Positions 16,454-25,700 of a DNA stretch of 64,000 nucleotides are shown one piece after another; the stretch's first letter is position 1, and each line of letters starts with the position of its first letter. The notes under the pieces were generated by a model, which had not been told where the DNA came from, searched no databases, and saw only the letters and a program-made list of their open reading frames with translations. The translations under genes and the position numbers were made by a program. The stretch is from Chryseobacterium sp. ZHDP1. GTDB lineage: Bacteria > Bacteroidota > Bacteroidia > Flavobacteriales > Weeksellaceae. The stretch covers positions 3,844,001 through 3,908,000 of the forward strand of contig NZ_CP075682.1 of assembly GCF_018603435.1 (NCBI RefSeq), written 5' to 3'.

Positions 16454-17539
16454 ATGGAAGTAAAGCAAACTGAAAGCACAATATTAAATTATGGAATACT
16501 TTCATCTATTTCTTGGAATAGCAATGATTGGGCAGATCATCCTTCTGAAGAAGATTTAAAAACATCAAAATATGATTATGTAAAAGATCATGGTCATATG
16601 CATGAAAGTCTGAATTTTGGACACGATAAATTTCCAGTAGAGGATGATGGTTATTACATCGGTTATACTCCAATGTTCAATAGACCACCTGATGTAAATA
16701 ATTCTCAGAATGTTCAGATTGTTTTTTTTACGAGTAGTGACTATAAAAATGCTAATCGTAAAACAATAATTGGTTTTTATGGCTTTCCTATTTTTGGTCA
16801 GTGGTTTACTCGCAATTCAAAACACGAACTTTATAATAAATATGACAGCGGAAATATAAAGGCTTTTCCAGAAGATATTATTTATTTTCAAAATCCAGTA
16901 GTTATTAACAATGATATTGCCCAAATTCATAACCTATTGCCAAAAGGAAAAAAAATTTCACAACAAGGATTTAATTATTTAAATTCTGATAATGTTTTTA
17001 ATATTATAAAACTTGCATTATCATTGAATCAAAGTAATACTAAGTTGAGATATTTTGTTGATAAATTCCCATTACTGGAAATGTTAACAAAAGAAGAATT
17101 TGATTTACAGGATTTTATTAGCATTATAGCCGATACAACTGCGGACACAATAAGAGATATTGAAAAACTTGAAAAGAAAATGAAAGGACAACAGCCTGAA
17201 ATAAAACAACGTATTTCAAATTTTATTGAACGTGGAGCGATTTCAAAAAAAATAAAAAAAATAAATAATTACAGATGCTCTGTATGCGAGGCATTAGGAA
17301 CTTTAACGAACTCATTCATTAAGGAAAATGATGAGATCTACATTGAAACGCATCACGTTGAACCTGTTTCGAAAGTAAAAATGGGAGTTTTAAGCATGAC
17401 AAACCTAATGACAGTTTGTGCGAACCACCACAGACAATTACACTATGGAAAAGTAGAATTGATAGAAAATTCTGAAAAACATTTCGTGTTCATAATTGAC
17501 GGAAAAAAAATAATCATAGATAAATTAGGCATTACTTAA
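16454..17539 (+). CDS. HNH endonuclease with unrecognised N-terminal domain
   Basis: 361 residues. The C-terminal 95 residues form an HNH domain: CSVC near 276 (zinc pair), ETHHVEPVS near 299 and NLMTVCANHHRQLHYG near 318. Such domains cleave DNA in restriction enzymes, homing nucleases and defence effectors. The first 230 residues match nothing I recognise and may select the target. No methyltransferase is adjacent. The gene is AT-rich and followed by a terminator shared with the convergent XRE gene. A defence role is plausible, not shown. Confidence 0.8.
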   Translation: MEVKQTESTILNYGILSSISWNSNDWADHPSEEDLKTSKYDYVKDHGHMHESLNFGHDKFPVEDDGYYIGYTPMFNRPPDVNNSQNVQIVFFTSSDYKNANRKTIIGFYGFPIFGQWFTRNSKHELYNKYDSGNIKAFPEDIIYFQNPVVINNDIAQIHNLLPKGKKISQQGFNYLNSDNVFNIIKLALSLNQSNTKLRYFVDKFPLLEMLTKEEFDLQDFISIIADTTADTIRDIEKLEKKMKGQQPEIKQRISNFIERGAISKKIKKINNYRCSVCEALGTLTNSFIKENDEIYIETHHVEPVSKVKMGVLSMTNLMTVCANHHRQLHYGKVELIENSEKHFVFIIDGKKIIIDKLGIT

Positions 17540-17637
17540 TATTGATTTAAATAAAACTATTAGCTAGAATATAAAATCTCAAAAAACGATAGAATTTTAT
17601 AACTGAAATAATAAGTTTACATTATACATTAACCAAA

Positions 17638-17664
17638 AACTCCTGAAAACTCAGGAGTTTTTTT
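17638..17664. terminator. bidirectional terminator between HNH and XRE genes
   Basis: AACTCCTGA and TCAGGAGTT form a 9-bp stem with a 4-base loop, with T residues on the plus side and A residues on the other. It serves both convergent genes. Confidence 0.75.
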
Positions 17665-18010
17665 ATTCAATCCCCTCAATTCCCACCACTTCACTTTCCA
17701 TCACCTTTGTTCCGGTTTCGTTGTAAACCTGCTTCACGGTTACTTTAATTCGGTCGTGTTGTGGAGTGGGGAAGTCCATGAGTTCGGAAATATTTTTGTA
17801 GCCGAATGCTTTTGCCAGTAATGAAATATGGCGGGTTGAATACTTTTGATGTTGTGTATAAGATTCAACATTTCCAACAAAAGTCTTTGAAACTCCCATT
17901 CTGATACTAAGTTCTTCTTGTGACCATTTATTAGATTTTCTTAATGATTTTACGTGTTCTATAAAATCAAAATCAAACTGAGTTGTTTCAAATGAAAAAA
18001 TTTTATTCAT
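17663..18010 (-). CDS. XRE-family helix-turn-helix regulator
   Basis: 115 residues. The HTH_3 domain spans about residues 16-75, with the recognition region SQEELSIRMGVSKTFVGNVE. The tail (about 80-115) has a beta-rich composition and no known domain. The gene is divergent from the structured non-coding locus. An imperfect 18-bp palindrome at 18019-18036 lies just before its ATG and overlaps the expected -33 region of the divergent promoter, so the protein probably controls that locus and itself (inference). Confidence 0.87.
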   Translation of the reverse strand: MNKIFSFETTQFDFDFIEHVKSLRKSNKWSQEELSIRMGVSKTFVGNVESYTQHQKYSTRHISLLAKAFGYKNISELMDFPTPQHDRIKVTVKQVYNETGTKVMESEVVGIEGIE

Positions 18011-18018
18011 ATTTTTTT

Positions 18019-18036
18019 ACTCCACCATAGTAGAGT
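18019..18036. promoter_or_regulatory. operator-like palindrome between XRE gene and non-coding locus
   Basis: ACTCCACCATAGTAGAGT is palindromic at 14 of 18 positions. It lies 9 bp upstream of the XRE start and about 16 bp upstream of the divergent -7 box, a good place for a repressor. Confidence 0.45.
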
Positions 18037-18051
18037 TTAATTTATTTTTTA

Positions 18052-18059
18052 TACATTTG
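18052..18059 (+). promoter_or_regulatory. -7 promoter box of the non-coding locus
   Basis: TACATTTG fits TAnnTTTG on the plus strand and points away from the XRE gene, into DNA with no protein gene of normal size. Expected start near 18064. Confidence 0.55.
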
Positions 18060-18198
18060 TATCAGCGAATTAGCAAAAGCCTCGAAAGACCGATTGAAAA
18101 GACGCATTCCGAACCGACAACAAAAAGTTCAGCACTTTTTCATCGGTAAAAATGCGGTCTTTGGATAGGTTTCAGGTACAAATTTTCAAAATACACAG

Positions 18199-18249
18199 AT
18201 GATGAAAAAGAAGATCTCAACCCTGCTGTTTTCAGCCCCTCCCGAATAA
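18199..18249 (+). CDS. possible 16-residue leader peptide
   Basis: A tiny frame MMKKKISTLLFSAPPE with a stop lies inside the putative structured RNA, just before its long-range pairing partner at 18271. The leading ATG pair has only a weak purine-rich context. It may be a regulatory leader or chance. Confidence 0.25.
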   Translation: MMKKKISTLLFSAPPE

Positions 18250-18550
18250 ACGGAGTTCTGCTGCAAAACCAACAACAGCGCTACACCGGGACTGCCCGCA
18301 AACGCAGGAAGCCGGAGTACAGTTTTACCCAAAAACCTTTACCCTTCGAAATTCCTTTACGCCAAAAGGAAAGCCGAAGTACGCTAAAAATCACCCTTAA
18401 AAGTACTGGCTTTCTTTTAATTTTCCAAATTATTTTCATCCCGAAAGGAATTTAAAAAATGCAAAAGGTTTCTTTGCCAAAGATCGGGAAGCGCTGTTGT
18501 TCCATTTGGCAAAGTTTTGCCATCAAAACAAACGGATTTTAGAATTTTTT

Positions 18551-18573
18551 AAAGGGCTTGTTTAAGCTTTTTT
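18551..18573 (+). terminator. terminator-like hairpin ending the non-coding locus
   Basis: AAAGGGCTT and AAGCTTTTT pair with two G-T wobbles around GTTT, and T residues follow. Confidence 0.45.
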
Positions 18574-18595
18574 ATAAATAAGAATATTCTTGTTG

Positions 18596-18666
18596 AAAAA
18601 CGCTAAGGCGCAAAGTTTTTTTATTAATCTCAAATCTTTTAAGGCGCAAGAAAATCAAAGATTTTC
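18596..18666. repeat. dispersed repeat, copy 1 (AAAACGCTAAGGCGCAA type)
   Basis: Begins GAAAAACGCTAAGGCGCAAAG and ends with AAGGCGCAAG and the small palindrome GAAAATCAAAGATTTTC. A second copy follows 120 bp later, and an inverted fragment (CTTTGCGCCTTAA) is near 18830. I see no gene here. Confidence 0.6.
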
Positions 18667-18715
18667 AATAAAGGATGATGTTTAAATTTAATAATAAGAA
18701 TCTATATAAATATTG

Positions 18716-18789
18716 GAAAAACGCTAAGGCGCAAGGTTTGATAAAAGTCCTATTCTTTTAAGACGCAAGGAGAAAATCAAAGATTTTCT
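18716..18789. repeat. dispersed repeat, copy 2
   Basis: Same layout as copy 1: GAAAAACGCTAAGGCGCAAGG, then AAGACGCAAGGAG and AAAATCAAAGATTTTC. The two copies differ by a few substitutions and short indels. Confidence 0.6.
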
Positions 18790-18940
18790 TTTATAATGTT
18801 GATGATGAATTTTATCGCAGATAAAATCTTTGCGCCTTAAAGCATACTATTTTAAAACAACTTCGCGCGTTTGAGAAAATCTAACCTATTAAAAACCAAC
18901 CTGTTGAAATTCATAAAAAACGATAACCCAAAAACAGCTC

Positions 18941-19474
18941 ATGAAAAAGAAAAAAACAGATTTCGAAGCCAAATTCTGGTCAGGAACGAGAAAACATACC
19001 GCCATAAATTTACTGGAAACCTTTTTCCAGTTCAATGATCTTGCTGCAACGAAAGAAACCCTCAATGAAATGGTACAATCTTCAGTACAGAAAAACACCC
19101 GAATCGCAAAAGAACCTGTCGAAATTTTCCATTTATATCAATCGTTACGGTCATTCATTCTCGTCGCTCATCAGATCGCTAAAAAAGCTAAAAAAAGGAA
19201 GTTTAAAATTTCATCGGAAGTCAGTTTTCCAAAAACAGCAATAAGCCTTTCAGAAAAAGAACAACGGAATCCGTTGCGCGTATTTCAGAACACTTTTAAA
19301 GTCTGCACTTTGCAGGATTTTGATGATTTTCTGTCGGCAACAGCTTATTTCTCGTTGGGAAATTTCAGTTGTGACACGGAAAAGAAGATCATTATTCCCT
19401 ACTTCCAGCTCATAAAATTACTGGAAGCCGCCCCGCTGATTGTGGAAAATTGCCAAAAAAAGATGAAGGGATAA
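18941..19474 (+). CDS. hypothetical protein, orphan
   Basis: 177 residues, basic N-terminus (MKKKKTDFEAKFW), mostly helical by composition, no signal peptide and no domain I recognise. A Lys-rich patch (KKAKKRKFK) lies near residue 85. It sits between two repeat clusters, downstream of the putative structured RNA and in the same direction. Whether it belongs with that locus is not known. Confidence 0.6.
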   Translation: MKKKKTDFEAKFWSGTRKHTAINLLETFFQFNDLAATKETLNEMVQSSVQKNTRIAKEPVEIFHLYQSLRSFILVAHQIAKKAKKRKFKISSEVSFPKTAISLSEKEQRNPLRVFQNTFKVCTLQDFDDFLSATAYFSLGNFSCDTEKKIIIPYFQLIKLLEAAPLIVENCQKKMKG

Positions 19475-19492
19475 GGTTGGCTAAGCGTAATC

Positions 19493-19877
19493 GGTTGGCT
19501 GAGCGGAGCCGAAGCCAACCGCAAAATGTAATGAATTGTAATGTTGGCTTCGGCTCCGCTCAGCCAACTATGATGGTCTGTAGAATAAAACGAAGAATCA
19601 AAATGGAACGAGTAAAACCGTTGGCTTCGGCTCCGCTCAGCCAACTGCAATGGTCTGTAAAATAAAACGAAGAATCATAATGGGATGAGCAAAACCGTTG
19701 GCTTCGGCTCCGCTCAGCCAACTATGGTGGTCAGTAGAATAAAACCGAAAATTAAAATGGGATGAGCAAAACAGTTGGCTTCGACTCCGCTCAGCCAACT
19801 GCAATGGTCTGTAGAATAAAACCAAGAATCACAAAGGAACGAGCAATAGCCTTGGCTGAGCGGAGCCGAAGCCAACG
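19493..19877. repeat. 77-bp tandem array built on a 26-bp palindromic repeat
   Basis: Six copies of GTTGGCTTCGGCTCCGCTCAGCCAAC, a hairpin with a GTTGGCT/AGCCAAC stem, start at 19493, 19543, 19620, 19697, 19775 and 19852. The first and last are in reverse orientation. Spacing is 50, 77, 77, 78 and 77 bp. The roughly 51-bp segments between the inner copies are also similar to one another (ATGGTCTGTAGAATAAAAC ... GAGCAAAACC), so the true unit is 77 bp. The copy at 19775 has one substitution (G to A). The core looks like the REP-type element GGCTGAGCGGAG..GAAGCC seen across Bacteroidetes. Confidence 0.85.
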
Positions 19878-19926
19878 ACAATCCTCATTTATTCCAGGAC
19901 AGAAGAACTTTCACAAAGATTTCCCG

Positions 19927-19934
19927 TAAATTTG
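19927..19934 (+). promoter_or_regulatory. -7 promoter box of mazG
   Basis: TAAATTTG fits TAnnTTTG, 20 bases before the mazG ATG, just beyond the repeat array. Confidence 0.55.
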
Positions 19935-19954
19935 TAAGACTTGAATTCTCGATT

Positions 19955-20722
19955 ATGAATACCAAACAGGAAAAACTGGAAGCTTTCGGAAGATTATTAG
20001 ACATTATGGACGATCTGCGCGAAAAATGTCCGTGGGATCAGAAACAGACGTTGGAATCGCTCCGCCATTTAACGCTGGAAGAAACCTACGAACTTTCGGA
20101 TGCCATTTTGCAGAATGATCTGCAGGAAATAAAAAAAGAGTTGGGAGATGTGCTGCTTCATCTGGTTTTTTACGCCAAAATAGGCTCTGAGAAAGGAAGT
20201 TTCGATATTGCAGATGTCATTAATTCTTTGAACGAAAAATTAATTTTCCGCCATCCTCATATTTACGGAGACACGGAAGTGAAAGATGAAGAGGAAGTAA
20301 AACAGAACTGGGAAAAACTGAAACTGAAAGAAGGCAACAAATCTATTCTGGGCGGTGTTCCGAAAAGTCTGCCGAGTCTGGTAAAAGCCTACAGAATTCA
20401 GGATAAGGTAAAAGGAATCGGTTTCGAATTTCATGATGCGGAAGATGCGTGGAAAAAAGTGGATGAAGAAATTCAGGAGTTTCATGCGGAAACAGATCTG
20501 GATAAAAAAGAGCAGGAATTGGGCGATGTATTTTTCTCATTAATCAATTATGCCAGAATTTCAGGAATCAATCCCGATTCTGCGCTTGAAAGAACTAATC
20601 TTAAATTCATTTCAAGGTTTCAGAAAATGGAAGCTTTAGCTGTGGAACAGGAGCTGAATCTTGCCGATCTGTCTCTGGAAGAAATGGATGTTTTGTGGGA
20701 AAAAGCTAAACGTTTACAGTAA
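19955..20722 (+). CDS. mazG: nucleoside triphosphate pyrophosphohydrolase MazG
   Basis: 255 residues with two MazG-type domains. The first has CPWDQKQT near 29 and EETYEL...ELGDVLLHL with the EExxE...ExxD metal-binding pattern. The second has DEEIQEF...ELGDVFFSL near 172-195. It hydrolyses NTPs to NMP and pyrophosphate and may help house-cleaning or ppGpp control. The FUSC gene starts directly after its stop, so they are co-transcribed. Confidence 0.94.
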   Translation: MNTKQEKLEAFGRLLDIMDDLREKCPWDQKQTLESLRHLTLEETYELSDAILQNDLQEIKKELGDVLLHLVFYAKIGSEKGSFDIADVINSLNEKLIFRHPHIYGDTEVKDEEEVKQNWEKLKLKEGNKSILGGVPKSLPSLVKAYRIQDKVKGIGFEFHDAEDAWKKVDEEIQEFHAETDLDKKEQELGDVFFSLINYARISGINPDSALERTNLKFISRFQKMEALAVEQELNLADLSLEEMDVLWEKAKRLQ

Positions 20723-21802
20723 ATGAAGGTACAGAACCCGACGCAGAACAGATTTCAGTATCTCCTGGAGTTTAAGCAGAGGGAAAGGAAATGGCATTTT
20801 CCTTTTCTTGCCGCGCTGTGCATCGGAAGCTGTCTTTTCATCGGATATTTTTTAGGAAAACCGAATTACGGCGCGCTTTCGAGTTTAGGTGCTTTAACGA
20901 TTTTATATTTTACTTCGGCGCCGATTACACAGAGAATGATTCATCTCGCGATCTGTGCTTTCGGAATTGTTTTCTCTTTTACGGTAAGTTCTTTTTTCGG
21001 GTTTAATATTTATTTTGCCGCGCTGTCGGTTGCCGTTATTTCTTTTCTGGCGCATTTTATTTCTTCGTATTTTAAAATTCCGCCGCCGGGAAATTTTTTC
21101 TTTATCATGGTCGCAGCAATGGCGAGTACCTATAAGTTTGATCTGGAAATGATCCCCACAAGAGTAGGACTGGTTGCAATGGGAGCAATCCTTTCCTGTT
21201 CCTTCGCTTTTCTGTACTCCGTTTTTATTGAAAAAAGCGAAGTGGTAACCGTACCGAGAAGAAGTTTCAACAAAAGAAGATATACAAAATTTGTGGAAAG
21301 CACCATCATCGGGTTTTTTATGGCGCTTACTTTAATCATTGGTTATTTGCTTGAATTTAAAAATACTTACTGGATTTCCATTGCGGCAGTCGCCATTATG
21401 CAGGGAAGGAATTTTGAGCACGTGCGACAGAGAAATATGCACAGAATTCTGGGAACTTTCATCGGAATTGGCTTGGCATGGGTGATTCTGCTTTTTAATC
21501 CCGAAAAGATCGTCATGATTGTTATCATCACCGTTTTACAGTTTATTATTGAATTGTTAATTGTAAGAAACTACGGTTTTGCAGTGGTTTTCATCACGCC
21601 TTTAACGATTCTTCTGGCGGAAACAGCAAGTGAAATTCATCATGATGTGGAAATTTTAATGAAGGCAAGATTATTGGATACCATTATCGGAAGTCTTATT
21701 GGTTTGGCGGCAGGATTTTTCCTCCATCATCAGCAGATTATTAATAAATTAGAGAAAAATATAAGGTTCTCTTATTTTCAGTTTAAAAAATTAAAAAAAT
21801 AA
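20723..21802 (+). CDS. FUSC family inner membrane protein
   Basis: 359 residues with two blocks of about five to six membrane helices (near 25-160 and 195-330) separated by a basic loop (RRSFNKRRYTKF). This fits half of a YccS/AaeB-like FUSC protein, a family thought to export aromatic acids or other compounds. The large cytosolic domain of full-length YccS is absent. Its start abuts the mazG stop, and the next gene begins after two bases. Confidence 0.8.
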   Translation: MKVQNPTQNRFQYLLEFKQRERKWHFPFLAALCIGSCLFIGYFLGKPNYGALSSLGALTILYFTSAPITQRMIHLAICAFGIVFSFTVSSFFGFNIYFAALSVAVISFLAHFISSYFKIPPPGNFFFIMVAAMASTYKFDLEMIPTRVGLVAMGAILSCSFAFLYSVFIEKSEVVTVPRRSFNKRRYTKFVESTIIGFFMALTLIIGYLLEFKNTYWISIAAVAIMQGRNFEHVRQRNMHRILGTFIGIGLAWVILLFNPEKIVMIVIITVLQFIIELLIVRNYGFAVVFITPLTILLAETASEIHHDVEILMKARLLDTIIGSLIGLAAGFFLHHQQIINKLEKNIRFSYFQFKKLKK

Positions 21803-21804
21803 AT

Positions 21805-22671
21805 ATGTTGCGCATCGTCGTTTTATCGTCATTTTTATTGCTGAGCTGTAATCCCAAAGCTCAGGAAGCTCCCAAAACCGATGATCTGAAAGTGGAATTT
21901 CCTTTGCCTAAAAAACTAAAGGAAGTTTCCGGTATTACTTTGTCTCAGGATAACAATACCATCTGGGCAATTGAAGATCAAGGAAATAAAAACGTCATTT
22001 ACGGACTGGACAGAAAAGGAAATTTCACGAGTGACGTTTTGGTAGAAAACGCAGAAAACCACGACTGGGAAGATATTACGAAGGATGCCGCCGGAAATAT
22101 CTACATTGGCGATTTTGGTAATAATGATAACGACAGGCAGAATTTATCCATTTTAAAAGTTGATTTAAAAGATGCCTCACAAAAATCCACAAAAGTAATC
22201 CAGACCACAACATTTCATTACGAAGGACAGACGGAATTTCCGCCAAAAAAATCCAACTGGCTGTATGATTGTGAGGCTTTTGTAGAGATGAATGGAAATT
22301 TTTACCTTTTCACCAAGAACAGAAGCAAAGGTTTCGATGGTACTTTTTTAGTTTTTCAGGTTCCTAACAAAGCAGGAGATTTTGAAGCAAAACTGATCGG
22401 AAAACTGAAACTTTCCGGAGGATACAGCGATGCGGCAATTACTTCTGCTGCTATCAACAGCAAAAATCAAGTAGCATTGCTCACTCATAAAAATGTTTAT
22501 GTACTTTCCTCCTTTTTTGATAAAAATTTTGAAACCTATATATTGCAGAAACATCCCTTGAACCACAATTCTCAAAAAGAAGCTATTCTATATCTTGACG
22601 ATAGAACAGTTTTAATTGCCGATGAAAAGGATGGAAAAGAAGGAGGGAACATTTATAAATTTCCTCTTTAA
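21805..22671 (+). CDS. lipoprotein with predicted beta-propeller
   Basis: 288 residues. The N-terminal signal ends in LLLSC, a lipobox. The rest has repeated blade-like segments (SGITLSQDNNTIWAIEDQ, AAGNIYIGDFGNN, YDCEAFVEM) as in SdiA-regulated/YjiK-type or esterase-like propellers. Function is unknown. It is the third gene of the mazG unit and is followed by a strong terminator. Confidence 0.72.
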   Translation: MLRIVVLSSFLLLSCNPKAQEAPKTDDLKVEFPLPKKLKEVSGITLSQDNNTIWAIEDQGNKNVIYGLDRKGNFTSDVLVENAENHDWEDITKDAAGNIYIGDFGNNDNDRQNLSILKVDLKDASQKSTKVIQTTTFHYEGQTEFPPKKSNWLYDCEAFVEMNGNFYLFTKNRSKGFDGTFLVFQVPNKAGDFEAKLIGKLKLSGGYSDAAITSAAINSKNQVALLTHKNVYVLSSFFDKNFETYILQKHPLNHNSQKEAILYLDDRTVLIADEKDGKEGGNIYKFPL

Positions 22672-22679
22672 ATAAAACA

Positions 22680-22709
22680 AAATCCGCAGAAACTTTCTGC
22701 GGATTTTTA
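22680..22709. terminator. terminator between lipoprotein and phosphoesterase fusion
   Basis: AAATCCGCAGAA and TTCTGCGGATTT form a 12-bp stem with a 3-base loop and a T-run. It may stop both convergent transcripts. Confidence 0.8.
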
Positions 22710-22719
22710 TTTTATAATT

Positions 22720-25700
22720 TTAAAAAGTCATTCCCACGCCTCCTGAAACTCTTCCTCCGTCGCTTCCGTAGAAATAATTCAGTCTCGCGGAGAACATTTC
22801 TACAATGCTCAGCCATAGTCCTCCTCCTACAGACTGATGCCATTTTTTTGAATCTTCATGATCGTTCCATACTCTTCCGACATCATAGCCCAGTAAAAGC
22901 CCCATATTGGCAGGAACAATATTGTTTCTTACCCTGCCAAAATCCCATCGGATCTCCGAATTATTGGTGAAATAGGATTTTCCTGAGAATCGGTCGTTTC
23001 GGAAAGCTCTCATTCCGTTGTTTCCACCGATTGCTGCAGCCTGATAAAAATCAAAATTATTATTGTTAATCCACATTCCGTTGCTGGAATTGGCAAGTAC
23101 GAAATTGCCGCGGTTGTCTAACCTGTGATTGATGGAGAGGGTACCTTTTAAGATTAAAAAGTTCCGCTTCGTATCGGCAAGGTCTGCTTTCCAGTCGGCA
23201 TTTACTTTAAATTCCATTCCCAAAGTAGGAAACGCGTTGTTATCCTGATTTTTATAACTAAATGTATAATTTCCTCCCGCAAACTGCTGATTATCGAAAA
23301 CTTCGGGTCTTACATCCGGCGAAAGATCTACAAAACGGTCTCCGTTCCGCTGTACTTTATTATTTTCAAAAGTCAGCTGAAACTGGTTGAAAATATTATT
23401 CCAGCTTTTTTGGGAAACAGAAGGAGCAAAATTTATTTTAGAGATCTTTGCCCTGTTGAATCTTCTGTCATCTTCTTTTTTATCATAAATACTTTCATTA
23501 GACAATCCGAAGAAATTTTCTGCGAAGCGCGGTGTTGTAAATCCTGCATCAAGATTAAAATCCCAGCTTCCGATTGCTTTTTTGAAAATCCCTTTATAAT
23601 ATGCATTAAAGCCGCCTGTAGCTGTGTAATAATTAATTTTCAGGCTGTGCGTTTGGGTAAACGGAGAACGGATAAAATTATTTACGGTATAATTCAGTAA
23701 TACACCGAGAATTGCTCCGTCATCCGGAGTGTAATCTGCATTTGGATATCCCGCAAAAAAATTATATTTCGGATGTTTGTAGTTATAGGTATTAATATCG
23801 TAATCGTCGGAAATATTTTTTGTTGCTCCTTTTGTATTGTAGGTGTTTTTCTGCGATTTAAAATCGTAAATCTTTACTTTGCTTCCATTGGCAACATTGT
23901 ACGTATCATGATTGTAGCCTCCTATCAGCCGGATGTTCATTTTGGGTTTTCCGTCTCCGGAAACTTCGTATATGTCGTCATCTTCAAGTCCGTAGATCCA
24001 GAGTTCCTTTGTTTTGGAATCATCATATGTTTTTTCGAAAACCAGTTCCGGATTTTCTTGGTTTTTATCAAGTTTATATTGTTTTACATTAACGGTATTT
24101 GCCGTTTTTGTAATCACAAATTTGTCCGGGTTTACCGTTCCCGTTAAAGGAACTTTCTCCTGCAGCACATCGTAATATTGTGAAGCATAAGTTTCAAGTT
24201 TTGTTTTTCTTGATTTTAACTTTCTTTGAATGTCTGCAATGGTTTCATCCTGAACTTCTTTCGGGAGATTGGTGAAGGCTTCATCAATATCTTTATCCGA
24301 TAAATGTTCCTGAATGTATTTTGCCTGAGCAATCCAGTCTTCGTTAGTAGAGCTTTTTAAGAAAATCAGATCCAGAGGATAGGGTTCCATAGCAAGCCAT
24401 TTTACATTTTTAATATCATCTTTAAATGTTTTCATATGGCGTATTGCCGGAATATTCATGATGATCTTAAAAGCAGCCCCGTCATATTTACTGAAAGCCT
24501 GATCTCTGTCTCTTGCAATCGGTTTGTAGATTACCTTATCTCCATCTTTATATTCTGCCCATTTCCATTGGTCGGAGTGTCTGTCCCAGTCTCCGATCAG
24601 CATATCAAAAATTCTTGCCCTGATATACGTTTCTTTATCTACAGAATATTTGTAATTTTTGTTTAAATTTTTCAGTACATCATCTGTAGAAAGAATATCT
24701 TTTGCATCATCAAGCGATGCCAGAGTTTTCGGATCAGATGAAAAACGCTCTTCGATCATGTACAATTCATTACCATAATTCAGATTGTAATGTCCCAGAG
24801 CTTTTTGTCTGGGAATATAAAACAATCTCGGATTGCTGTGGTAAAGATGAATTTTATCTGCCAGATTTCCGACAGCAAATGGAGTAAACGGATGATTGGC
24901 GGTATAGAAATCCAAAAGGAACTTTTCAGGAAATGTATTATCCAGCTCGTTTCCGAAGGTGCTTTTCTTGAAAGCCATATTATTCAGAAAACGGATTGCA
25001 CTTTTTTTAACACCTCTCATCACAAATTCCTGTCCGTCCTGCGTTTTCAGCCTTAAACTGTTAGACTGGTTTCCGCCGCCTTCTCTGAAAGGAATATAAC
25101 CTCCGTCCAGCGTAGAAAGATTGGCGGTTGGAGCTTCAATAAGCATTCCGTAATATTTTCGGTAATGTTCTCCCCAAAGCCATGTATAAAACTTTCCTTT
25201 TTGCGTTAACTTTTCAGGATAAATGGTAGAAATAACTGTCGGAGGGAAAGAATCCGGATAACTGTTAACGAATTCTTTCGGCTTATCGATCACCTTAATA
25301 TGGGAAAGCAGTTCCGGCGAATTATTTTTTGTTGAAAAATATTCTACATCCGAGCTTTTATCTTTTCTGATATTTAAAACAGCAAAACCGCTTCCTCCGT
25401 AAGAAAAATCTGTTTTTTCGCCAATGGTTGCAGGATCTACCTTAGAACCGGCACCGCTTATAATCTGTCTTATGTTTCTGAATTCGTGGTACTGAAGATT
25501 ATGATCGTGTCCGGAAACAAAAATAATATTTTCCTTTTCCTGAACAATACTTTTTAATCTGTCGGCTAAATCTGCGTAATGCTGGTTGTTGATATCTTCC
25601 GGATTTGCACCCGATGAACTTCTTACGATATTAATAACACTTGCAAGTCCGGGTAACGGGATTTTACTATTCAGAGGGAAAAGATTGGATTTCACAGAAG

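Larger units (their letters stand above)
18064..18573 (+). ncRNA. putative structured RNA of about 510 nt
   Basis: No substantial reading frame, but dense pairing. AAAAAGT/ACTTTTT (18122-18128 with 18134-18140) is enclosed by GCATT/AATGC and AAAGACC/GGTCTTT (18104-18108 with 18151-18155; 18085-18091 with 18156-18162). CTTTGCCAAA/TTTGGCAAAG (18472-18481 with 18505-18514) closes a 23-base loop. That loop contains AGCGCTGTTGTT (18490-18501), a perfect 12-base complement of AACAACAGCGCT at 18271-18282, so a long-range or pseudoknot contact is possible. Two similar blocks begin GGAAGCCGGAGTAC and GGAAAGCCGAAGTAC. A terminator-like hairpin follows at 18551-18573. The RNA itself is inferred. Confidence 0.45.

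Noticed and set aside
18011..18573. Possible retron or other reverse-transcribed RNA
   Set aside because: The inverted repeats are suggestive, but no reverse transcriptase gene lies in the accessory stretch.
19399..19825. Open frames of 62-83 codons with repeated QLAERSRSQ-like residues
   Set aside because: They are translations of the palindromic repeat array on both strands; no start context and no conserved non-repeat part.
19493..19877. Possible CRISPR array
   Set aside because: The segments between the repeats are similar to each other rather than unique, repeats occur in both orientations and no cas gene is near.
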